This document shows positions 14,530 to 24,282 of a DNA stretch of 64,000 nucleotides, in pieces. Both the position numbers and the translations under genes were made by a program. This DNA is from Typha latifolia (Eukaryota > Streptophyta > Magnoliopsida > Poales > Typhaceae). The notes beneath the pieces are model-generated. The model did no database searches, was not told where the DNA came from, and saw only the letters and a list, made by a program, of their open reading frames with translations. The stretch spans positions 14,457,096 through 14,521,095 of the forward strand of contig CM034100.1 of assembly GCA_019914945.1 (NCBI GenBank), in the 5' to 3' direction. Position 1 is the stretch's first letter. The number at the start of each line of letters is the position of its first letter.

Positions 14530-14842
14530 GCATCCAAAGGCATCATTTCTATCAGAGATAGTTAACCAGTCCACTACTTTGTTAGCTTTTCGAAAAATAT
14601 AAGGAAAATATAATGAGTCACTCGGAGACTATTATAATGGAAGATATTGTATGCTTCTTGTTCAAAATATTGACTAATAGTTTCGAATCAATTTCGACCT
14701 CCACATGAGTCCATCTTTGTGTGTGAAGCATGATTAGCCTTCTTTCAAAGCCGTAGCTTCGACCGAAATTAATGATTAAAATCTGCCACCGAGACTTCCG
14801 ACTATTATTCAAGAGCCTAATAAGGAGCACAGGATGAAGCAC
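14530..14842 (-). pseudogene. Degraded RNase H domain of a LINE-type (non-LTR) retrotransposon
   Basis: On the minus strand one frame reads HTQRWTHVEVEIDSKLLVN, followed by ILNKKHTISS. This is the strand carrying the conserved E-x-D-S of the plant LINE RNase H (RVT_3) domain. After a stop (14618-14620) and a frame change, another frame reads FRKANKVVDWLTIS, matching the C-terminal FREANKVADWLA motif of the same domain. The piece is short, frameshifted and lacks reverse transcriptase, so it is a dead remnant. An expressed RNase H-like host gene is a less likely alternative. Confidence 0.7.
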
Positions 14843-16195
14843 ACCTCGTCAGGCTCATTAGAACCCGAGAACGAGCCGTATTCGGTGCGTCTAGATATAA
14901 TTATCCCCCCCTAAATATAAATATATCAAGATTATTTATAACAATGCACCTCAAAAATCGTGTCATGGATGACATAGCTATATTTATATAGTTATAGCCA
15001 ATCAAAACTTTTTTGCTGGAAAGGACTCGTACTCCCCCCCTCGTGACTATTGAACTGCCAAAGGTTTCGAAACGACCCAAATCTACCAGTCCATCAGCTT
15101 CTCGGGTCAACATTTACATTTATTGAGGCAAAAAATAATAATCATAATCAAGTAAGACTTGGTTGAGAGTAATAGTCGGCGACGAAGTCAAATTTAGATC
15201 AATAATTGTGGGAAGAATATACAGAGATGAAGAGAGTTGGCCGTTGGGACATCTCCCCCCCTTGCCGACACGCAACGTGCGGGCACGTATGCGTATGTAT
15301 GTAATATTATGAACAACCCAAAGGCCCGCATCTCGTTGTCGTTGTCGTTGGCGTCTCGCTGTCCGTTGCCGACATCAAGCTTGCGATCCAGAAAGAATCT
15401 GAATGGCCCCTCGCTTTCGTCGCTTGCGGAAGCGGTTGGTCGTTACTTGCCCACACACGAGATCGGATCAGTGTACTTGGCAGCTTCTCATTGGCAATCA
15501 CCTTTTCTTTTTTATCAGAAAAAAAAAAAAATATATATATATATATATATACTTTAAAATGTGTTCGACTCGATATATATATATTGAAAATTACTTACTG
15601 GTTAATATATATTCTAATCTTTCCGTTGGGCTGTAAATAGTTGAAAATTTAACTCTGTACTTCAAAACAATTTTTTTTTATAAAAAAAACTCTGCCAAAA
15701 TTCACTGTCTGTTTATTTATTTAGCTATTTATATGTACTTATCCCTATAATCGCTCTTAAAAAAGCAATTTATATTATATAAAATTATGAACTTAAATGT
15801 TATAAAATGGATTAGAACCCACTTAGTCTTGTAAATAAATTCACAACTCACTTGAGTACAATATTTGGTGATAAGACTTAAAATAGCAATAACTTATATA
15901 AGTTGGTTGACTTGATTAAGTCAAAGTGAGGTTGAATTTTTTTTGAGCCCGAATATGAACTAGGAAATTAGGTTGATTCTTTAGGTCAGCTCATGTTAGA
16001 GTATGATAAATTTAATTCTAAGTGAATAGGGGCAAAAGCTAGATCGCTCATGTTCGGCTAGCAATCGGAAATTAGACAATAGAAGAAAATATTATTCTAC
16101 AAATTAACTATTAATAAAATATGTTTTATTTATTTATTTATTTGATAGATTATAAACTTTTAGACTAATTATGATTCTAATGTCCACACAAAAAA
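14843..16195. other. Non-coding spacer with an AT microsatellite
   Basis: Mostly AT-rich sequence, with a GC-richer island at about 15180-15480 and an (AT)n tract at 15531-15551. The open frames in the island show no family match and no codon pattern I trust. A minus-strand open frame at 14901-15113 may be more debris of the adjacent LINE relic, but this is not shown. Confidence 0.5.
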
Positions 16196-16267
16196 AGGTC
16201 CCACCGAGATTTGAACTCGGGTTACTGGATTCAGAGTCCAATGTCCTGACCACTAGACCATGGGACC
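16196..16267 (-). tRNA. trnQ-CUG: tRNA-Gln (anticodon CUG)
   Basis: The minus strand reads as a complete 72-nt tRNA without an intron. The acceptor stem pairs GGTCCCA with TGGGACC. The anticodon arm has the loop CTCTGAA, giving anticodon CUG, which decodes the glutamine codon CAG. The T arm contains the GTTCAAATC signature. The A and B box promoter elements lie inside the gene. It is nuclear-type and lies between the LINE relic and the hAT pair. Confidence 0.95.
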
Positions 16268-16880
16268 ATTTCAGTGTGAAAAACACCTCATTTAAAAAAC
16301 TATTTAAATTAATATTGCCATTTTAAAAAGCACACAAATATGTTGAACTAATAGTGAATATCTTTTACTGGAAATGCCAACCCAACGCAAAAATAAATTA
16401 ACTGTAAACAAGTTTAGATCTAAAAATAAATTTATTTTATAACAAATTATAATTATTACTTTCATGTGATTTAGCTTTTTTTTTTTAAAATATCGTTGTG
16501 TTTCAAACTTAAACTACTTTTATTCTATACGTACAGGTGTAAACGAGCTAAGCCTAAGCGAGTCTGGCTCAAGCTCAGCTCGAAATTACTTTTGAACCTC
16601 ATAATTCTGCTCGTGTTTAGTTAGGCTCAGCTCGAGCCCGAGCTCGGGCTCGATTAGAGGATGAGGCGATGGCCGCGTGGACGGCAAGTTGCCAAAGGGG
16701 TGGGAGACAGATGGAGAAGGAGGCGATGATGAGGAGATGGTGAATGAAGGAAGAGGAGGAAGCTGATGGAGTGGATGAAAAAGAGGAGGCCAACGCCAAG
16801 GAGATGTAAGAGGAGAAGGCTAACAGAGGAGGAGGAGGAGGAGGTCGACGGAGAAGAGGAGATGGCGCCGTGGTGGTGGC

Positions 16881-17737
16881 TAGGGGTGTAAACGAGCCGA
16901 GCCTGAGCGAGCCGGCTCTGGCTCAGGGTCGGCTCGAAATTAGTTTCGAGCCTCATGATGTTGCTCAGGCTCGGCTCAGCTCAACCCGAGCCGAGCTCGA
17001 GCCGAGCCTAAGCGAGCCGGCGAGCTCGAGCAAAGCTCGAGCTCGATTAGAGGCGGTGGCGACGTGGGCGGTGGCGACATGGACAGCGGCTTGCCGAAGG
17101 AGTCGGAGACGGATGGAGGAGGCCAACGACGGAGGAGGAAGAGGAGGAGGAGGCCGACGGCGAAGGAGGAGGAGGAGGAGGCCGACGGAGGAGGAGGCCG
17201 ACGGAGGAGGAGCCGACGGAGGAGGAGGAGGAGGAGGAGGCGGAAGGGAGGAAGGCGTGGCGCTGTGGTGGTGGCTTGCCGTCGTTGCCGATGGAGGCCG
17301 ACGGGGAGGGAAGAGTGAAGGTGATCAGGTGGATGAGGGTGAGAGTGAAGATGAGGGTGGGGTGGGGGAATTGAGGATGGGGAAGGTGGTGATGGGAAAG
17401 GTGAAGTAATTAATGAGGGTGGGGTATGTGAGGGTAGGTGAGGGTGGGGTAGGTGAGGGTGATGAATATTGTGTTACGGGTGAGAATGAGTTAGTGAGGG
17501 ACACGTGGCAATATTTATTTATGCCACGTGTCCTTAGTCATATGGAGTCAGGCTATCGAGCCTATCGAGCCGAGCCTGAGCGAGCCGACTCCAGCTCAGG
17601 CTCGGCTCGATATTAATTTCGAGCCTATTATGATGGCTCGGGCTCGGCTCAGCTCTGATCGAGCCGAGTCGGACTCGAGCTTCACCCGAGCCAAGCCCGA
17701 GCCGAGCCCGAGCTGCTCGTCAAGCCTGACAGCCCTA
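16881..17737. mobile_element. Inner non-autonomous hAT-like element with perfect 8-bp target duplication
   Basis: This 857-bp element starts TAGGGGTGTAAACGAGCC and ends GACAGCCCTA. It is flanked by the exact 8-mer GTGGTGGC at 16873-16880 and 17738-17745. TAGGG/CCCTA ends with an 8-bp duplication are the hAT signature. The subterminal regions carry many GAGCC/GGCTC motifs, typical of hAT transposase binding clusters. The interior is a GC-rich GGAGGAGG and GGTGAGGG low-complexity segment; its long open frames are composition artefacts. It inserted into a related element. It must rely on a transposase from elsewhere. Confidence 0.88.
17499..17533. repeat. Hairpin with a G-box in each arm inside the inner hAT element
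   Basis: The arms GGACACGTGGCA (17499-17510) and TGCCACGTGTCC (17522-17533) are a perfect 12-bp inverted repeat with an 11-base loop. Each arm holds CACGTG. The outer element has a decayed copy near 17830-17862. Confidence 0.85.
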
Positions 17738-18055
17738 GTGGTGGCTTGCTAATGGAGGCGGGTGAGGGTAGGGTAGGTGAGGGTGGGTGAGGGTGATGGA
17801 TGGGTTACGGGTAAGGGTAGGGTAATGAGTGACATATGACAATATTTTTTTATGCCACGTGTCTTTAGTTATAGCTAATCAGATTATGGAGCTTATCGAG
17901 CTTGTTACAACGACTCGGGCTTGGCTCAGCTTTGACCGAGTTGAGCCAGACTCGAGCTTCAGCCGAGCCGAGCTTGAGCTAAGCCCGAACCGCTCGTCAA
18001 ACTTGACAGCCCTACCTATAATAAGGCTTAGACCCATTATAATATTAGTGTTAAT

Positions 18056-18105
18056 ATTTTCTTTGCCTATATATTTTAAATTAAAAATATATAGGCAAAG
18101 AAAAT
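18056..18105. repeat. Perfect 22-bp palindrome with a 6-base loop
   Basis: The arms at 18056-18077 and 18084-18105 are exact reverse complements, containing CTTTGCCTATATA and TATATAGGCAAAG. It lies 41 bp right of the outer hAT element and about 210 bp upstream of the NFD6-like start codon. It could be a cruciform, a small fold-back relic or part of the promoter. Confidence 0.85.
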
Positions 18106-18314
18106 CAGGCTAAATCTTAAGGGTGTAATTTTTTAATTTTATCCAATATTATAAACATATTTACTTAGGCTCTATTCATTAAAAATAATCAACCTGTAAA
18201 TCGAATAGCGGTATAATCGGATCCTACTGCTACCCTACGCCAACCCGCCCTGTTAGGGTTTAAGGAGGGTTTAACTCCATTCCATTCATCTCACCTGACT
18301 CAAGGTTGGGAGAA

Positions 18315-20038
18315 ATGGCGTCGCTCCGCGCCGCTGCTACGGTCGCCGCATCCGCCGCCAGATCCGCCGCGCTCCGATCGAAGACCCTGCTACCCAAGCC
18401 GTCGCCTTCTTCGGGGAGAGCCACTCCTCTCGTTCGCAGGTGAGCCGGCCCTTCTAAACCCTAGATTTCTTACTCTCTTTAAACCACCCCCCCAATTATA
18501 AGAGCTTCCCGTCTCCAGATCGATTGCAGCGTTGGGAAGCGTGGAGTCTCTGATGCCGCTCCACAGCGCCATCGCCTCTGCCCGTCTCAAATCTTTCATC
18601 GCAGTCGATTCCTCCTGCTGGAGCTGGCTCTCCCAAGGTAACTCCTTTTGTGAATCTTTCATGTCTAAATCGAAAAATTGTAATCTTTGGTAGGAAAATT
18701 GGTTAGATTATTTCAGTAGTATGAACCTTTTGAAAGCAATTTAATATGGGCTGGGAAGTTATATGGATAGTGATACTTGTTATCAATTCTGGTAGGTTTA
18801 ACCAAGCGCATCTGATCAATGGTAGGAAGGGTGCGACAGAGAAGATAGGGAGGTTCCAATTTGAAGACATGTTAGTTTCTTTTATGATTTATGTGGCTTG
18901 ATTTGTTATTCCATAACCATAAGCTTCTGGTAGGGAATTAGAATACTGGTGACGATGGCTCTACTAATGCGGAAGATATTTATTCTTGGAAACATATCAA
19001 AGAGTTGTTGCCTTGATTTTGTTTGAACAATAATGGAGCAAAAGGCTGCTTTTGCTACTTAATGTTTGTTTAAGATGTGATGCTTTATTCTTCTCTTCTA
19101 TCTTGCAACTTTGTGTCAACTTTGCAACTATGGGGAGACGGCAGAAGTTTCAACTATTCCATGCGCATGAAACATGCTTGTATAGAACTGTTGAACTGCC
19201 TGTACATACATTTTGCATCTTGCAATAAACAAATCATTGATGTGAAAATAATGTTTTTTAATCTAGTTGTTTCATTTTCATTTGTTAGTTTACATGGTTT
19301 CATCGTGCATCTCTAACTTCATCATGCATTCAGTTAGAGATGAATGGTGAAGAAGTGCTTTGACAGTTTTTTCTTCTATCTAGGTGAATGCATTTGTTTC
19401 TTCTTAATTTGTTTTGAAGCTTTTATGAAATTTCCCATATAAATTTTCAGTATCCTGTTCCATATGGTATCATATCCCTCATTATCCTGACTTGCTTCTG
19501 TACGCCGTGATATAGGACGTGCTTTACCTTTGTGACGAAGGTGTGCTGATTCTATGGGCGGAAATAGTTCCTAGAGCTTCTATGTCATTTTGAGGAACAA
19601 ATAACCATGTATTAGCATGGATGTGCTGAACTTTATCAAAAGGCTAAAAAAGCAAACTTACCTCTTATGTTCTTTAGGTTATTATGTTATTTTCTTCTTG
19701 AGATGGCATTTATCAATGGATGATGGTTTTGTAATCTTCTTTAAACTAACTCTGGTTCCTAATATAATATTTTAGTTTCTATAGAAATTTCATGCAGGTG
19801 AATTTGGCTTATTTTTCACGGCCTTCTATACAGGCATTATTCTAGTTTTTATTATTGCTCCCCTGCTATAGATTTTAAATGTTTTTCTGGTTACTGCATG
19901 TTGGCGTTGTTTTCCCAACTTGAATTTATATTTTACATGTATGTGTTATATAATAGGAGGGTGGAATTATAGTCTTTCTGATTAATTTGCATTTCCTTTG
20001 CTGAATATGGTGTCTTAGACTTCGCTGTCCCTCGGTAA
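18315..20038 (+). CDS. NFD6: NUCLEAR FUSION DEFECTIVE 6-like small organellar protein
   Basis: Three exons (18315-18439, 18519-18637, 20019-20038) join in phase to an 87-residue protein. The N-terminus MASLRAAATVAASAARSAAL is rich in Ala, Ser and Arg and lacks acids, like a mitochondrial or dual targeting peptide. The core ALGSVESLMPLHSAIASARL is the NFD6 family signature. The last exon gives only the end of SWLSQDFAVPR plus the stop, a C-terminus seen in plant NFD6-like isoforms. Arabidopsis NFD6 is needed for polar nuclei fusion in the female gametophyte; the molecular role is unknown. The 1.38-kb second intron and 20-nt terminal exon would easily be missed by gene finders. Other 3' exons may be used by alternative splicing, as in relatives. 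The family assignment is firm, but exact orthology within it is not. Confidence 0.87.
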
Positions 20039-20830
20039 CGTTGGAAGCCTGCTGCTGTTTCCCACCAAGCTTGCTGCCGGGTTACCATATTCTCTCCTTT
20101 ATCTTGATGACTCCTTTGTTCTGCTGCTTGTGTAAAGAGAGATTCAGAGCAAAACTTATATCAAGCACATCTACATGTCCTCCTTTCCTCTTTTTTTTGC
20201 AATCAAAACATTGGTAGAATCAGTTGGCATTGCTTTCATCATCAAATTATATTCGTCTATGCTATGTAGGTTTGGGCGATTTAAGGGTAACAGTCTGTCT
20301 TGTGACCTTATCAAAGCAGTAGTCTTGTGGAATACTATCTTTGTAAACTTAGCACTATTCAAGGAATGACAATTAAAGCGGGCACCAAAAAGTCAGGACT
20401 TAAATTGATTATTGATGAGCTTTGTTATTGAGATTGTTGCTATGTCTTGAACTATAGGGATCTAAAAGAGATGAATGGTCATAACTTCCATGGTCCAGAT
20501 TGCTGTTTCTAACGTTGTCACTATGTACCTGAATTATTTGTCTTATCACCATGAAAATAGATCCTAACCGACGCTACTTTTTGGGGATAAGATTGTGCTT
20601 TTTATAATTGCATCTTGTGCAAGTTTCTTGATCCCTCTTAATCCTATGTAAAACTACCAACTGGAGGGTAACCTTAGATCTGTTGCAAATCTTTCTTGAT
20701 TCTCTTTCTCTTGATAAAGGGAAGATATTAAAATCTCCTAAGGGATTTCCCACCTACCAGCAATATTTTAGTAAACGTGAGCATCATTAGAAATTGAATC
20801 ATCATATGATAAAATAAAAGATTGTTTCTT

Positions 20831-20887
<57 letters not shown>

Positions 20888-23016
20888 CTTGTTATTCACA
20901 TGCAAATTTGTTCGGACTCCCAGCAACGAGCCAAAGCAATAATAAGGCGTCGCATATCAGATAAAACTAGGATCTCTGTTCAAAGTTTAAATTATACACG
21001 GTATTAAAAAAAAATCTTAAAAGGCAAACAAATCCTAGTTGTTCTTCAAGAAAGAGTACTTATAGCTAGCTGCCTTCACATTTTGAGAGAAAATGTAAGT
21101 CCATACAGATAAGACTATCAGCTTTCAGGTTTGATTACCATCAATAATTAGTATAGACTGCGAAATCCTGACACTTGAAATTTGAGAAGCTGTCTTTTAT
21201 TGATTTCACTATACAAAGAAAAAGACTTTCATGAAATTTTGCCTCATTTTTATCACCAGATTTGTCCACTCAAAATAACTGTAAATAACTACATTGCAGT
21301 AGGGGATATACATGTATATCGAACTATTTTAGGAAGCTACTCTTGAATAAACTACAGTGATGCAGTCCACCGGATCCCACCACGAGTGCCATAGGTTTCA
21401 TATACAAGTAGTTGGAGTTTGCTGCTCCTGTCAGTACAAAACAGCCAGGTTATTCATTAGAAAATGTGAAACACTTTGCAGTTAAAAGTCTGTTTGATTT
21501 TTGAAACCCTTTAAAACATTTCAAAGCGCAAAATATACTGCCGTTGTTGTGCTCGGTTCAGCATGCTGGAAAGCTATGTAATGAGCAACAGTTTCCTGAT
21601 AGGATATTAGGACACAATTTACACCACTTTGAAGGCTTACGCATCACCTTTAATTGTCCTTTTCTTTTCAACGTAAACTATACTGCATTTACACTGGTAG
21701 ATGGCATCATATATAATAAGAGACAATCAAAAGCAGTTTGAGCTCTCTAAATTTTCCATTGTTGTTAACTCATAGGTATTTTAAGCAGAATTTGGTTAAA
21801 GTTGCATCTAAGAAGAACATAAATTTGTTCTGTACAGACATGTAATACTTTATATGTGGTGAAGTAGGCAGTGTACTCTAGTCTCTGCTAGTTTTTCATG
21901 TTAACACCTACATGGTAGACGAAGTCATTTTAGTTACTTTGGGAAATAATATAAACAATGTACCTGTTTCGCTAAATGGCACACGCCACCATTTGCTGCA
22001 GTGCTTTAGGACCATATGCATGGCAAGATGCATAGATAGTAAAGTTGAAAAAATTACTCAGTATTCAATTCATAAGCAGGTGCAATGAATTAGTTGGCCA
22101 ACTGGACAAGCTGTTTCGATGATTCAATCCCGTGGCTACTTGGGTGGGAGGAGGCAAGCCTTAACATATGTGACACCCTCTAAATCTGACTATGTTAGAA
22201 GGAATATAAATAGAAAAAACATGAGAGAATGATAACTAAGATTCCATTGAGGCAACATAGGAAATTAGGATCAATTATACTGATGTTAATGCATTATAAC
22301 TCCTAATGGTGCTAACAGTAAAAATCAATTAGGGCAATTCAACACATAGACATGATCATCACTGTCCCAACTTTTACCAACAAATTTAGGGTTGTTAATA
22401 AAGAATTGATGAGAAACTTGGAAACTTAATATCATGAAAAAGGGTACATTAAGTATGATTTTCAGCAAATTGGCAAACTTTAATAACCACAAGTATTCTA
22501 CTAGATCTTGCTTTTAGGAGCTGAAAATTAGGCTTTGCAGCACTCAAAATAGGTGGAGGATGTAGCTCAACTTTTGAGCACCACAAGAGTGTGGATAAGG
22601 GAACAGGAGGGCCGACTATCTTCTATTGGTAGTAGAAAACAAGTCGCAAACATTGAAAGAGTAGAGAAATGACTAATTACGATGTTTGACCCTTATCCAA
22701 AACATCCAAGTAGTGATAAAGGAAAGGTTAAGAATATATTAGAAGAACTACAGGAAGCAATCATTTTCCTTGCCGTTATATAACAGACTGCATATTCTCA
22801 TTCAACTTACTGCTAGCATATCTAATTACTTGAAAACCCAACCAGCAGATAGGTGTACAGCATTAACATAAATCAAAACATAACTTAAAATTTCAAACAT
22901 TTACGATATTATCAATAAGCCTGGAATAGATTATCATGACATCTATAAGCTGTAAAAGACAATAAAATTAAAAATTAAAATAATTTATCAAGCCAAGAGA
23001 AGTTATATAACTTGTC
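20039..23016. other. Spacer between the NFD6-like and PGRL1 genes
   Basis: The first few hundred bases are probably the NFD6-like 3' UTR. A long (AT)n microsatellite occupies 20836-20885. The rest is AT-rich. A splice-acceptor-like site on the minus strand near 21433 is followed by a short open frame, but no gene could be built from it. Confidence 0.5.
20836..20885. repeat. (AT)n microsatellite
   Basis: About 25 uninterrupted AT units downstream of the NFD6-like gene. Likely length-polymorphic. Confidence 0.95.
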
Positions 23017-23017
23017 A

Positions 23018-23218
23018 TGTGTTTAAAAACATGGATGGCCGTGCGACCGGCACGGGACATGCTGGTCAGCACTTGCCATGCTGCACGACACCCCTCCTAA
23101 TAGCTTCGCCATCGACCTCGTCGTCGAGCTCACCCGAGCTCGCGTCGGGTGCCCTAGCCGAGGGAGAGGAAGAAAGAGATCGAGAGATCGAATCCGCAAC
23201 TTAAGTTTTAACCGATAA

Positions 23219-23298
<80 letters not shown>

Positions 23299-23445
23299 CC
23301 CCTCCCTCGGCTAGGGCACTCGATGTGAGCTCGGGCGAGCGGCGACGGCCAATGTGGTACATTTTTCTCTCCTTTTCTTACGGTACGACCGGCAAGTGCT
23401 GCGGCACGTGCCGTGCCTGTGGCATGGCCATCGTTGTTTAAAAGC
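23018..23445. mobile_element. Fold-back (palindromic) element with a GA microsatellite at its centre
   Basis: Left-arm motifs such as GATGGCC, CAGCACTTGCC, CCCGAGCTCGC and GTGCCCTAGCCGAGGGAG recur as diverged inverted copies in the right arm, in mirror order. Each arm is roughly 200 bp. The centre is a (CT)n tract at 23222-23293. The GC-rich arms contrast with AT-rich flanks. The ends lie near GTTTAAAA on both sides. No target duplication could be set, so the superfamily is unknown. The open frames across the tract are artefacts. Confidence 0.7.
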
Positions 23446-24282
23446 ACTGGAGTAGGGAAGATGAGTTGAAGGGTTCCTATAAGATCTACAAGCTCCATAG
23501 GCCTTAAGAAAAGAAATACCATAAGTTGAAACAAGGCTGTTATGTCATATTAGTCAAAATTTTGGCATTTCATAGTATGGGCAAAGAACAAGATTTGAAG
23601 AATCTTCATGTAAACTGAAAGAACCATTGCAACAGGATCAGAATTCGAGGGAAATACTTTGATTTTCTTAAGTACTCATTAGAATGTTCTTGAGAATATT
23701 TGCATGAATTCTTCCTTAATTGAGTAAATGATTTGAAAAATTACATTAGTTGGAGTAGTTGGTGGTTTAATTGTGAATAAAAGATAAAAAAGGAAACATC
23801 ATAATTGTGTAGGATTAGCGTTGAAAGAAGTGTTACTTATACTGTTAAATCATCCACAGACTTCTAACAGTAAAATAACAAAGGATTGAAGGACTATTTT
23901 CAGTTTACGCACATAAATGACAATTGATTGCATTTCTTTTGTCCCATACAATAGGTAGGATGATAGTAAGGTTAAAAGGCCAATTATGATAATAAGAATA
24001 TGAGAAGGATTATCATCATAACTCATAAGAACAGTGAAAGAAGCAATATCTCAATAAGAGGAAATTACTTATGAATAAAAGAAAGGATCACCTCAGGTCT
24101 CTCCTCTAGAATAATTACATTATTACTGTTATTACTTTTAATTTTATAGCAAGTTATAATTAATAAAGATTTCATCCAATTTATAAATAGTTTTGTGGTA
24201 CTACTTCTACATCTTTGTACCCCAAGAGGCCAAGATACAACAAATACGGACATAAGAAAAATGATCTCTTTTATACCTCTGC
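23446..24282. other. Spacer downstream of PGRL1
   Basis: AT-rich sequence with no recognised gene. The part nearest 24282 should be the PGRL1 3' UTR. Confidence 0.5.

Larger units (their letters stand above)
16532..18014. mobile_element. Outer non-autonomous hAT-like element, split by a nested relative
   Basis: The left end begins TACAGGTGTAAACGAGC and the right end closes with CTTGACAGCCCTA. These are diverged hAT-style TAGGG...CCCTA termini. The flanking 8-mers TCTATACG (16524-16531) and CCTATAAT (18015-18022) share 5 of 8 bases, consistent with an aged target duplication but not proof. Both subterminal regions repeat GAGC/GAGCC motifs, and the interior is GGA/GGT-rich. No transposase is encoded. 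The element is interrupted by a younger relative at 16881-17737. Confidence 0.65.

Noticed and set aside
15237..15557. 106-codon plus-strand frame near a TA repeat
   Set aside because: No family match; it ends in Lys-Ile-Tyr repeats from the microsatellite.
16617..17409. Open frames of 60-179 codons rich in Gly, Arg and Ser
   Set aside because: They are low-complexity frames inside the nested hAT elements, unlike any known protein.
23208..23534. 108-codon frame with a long Arg-Glu repeat
   Set aside because: Produced by translating the GA microsatellite in the fold-back element.
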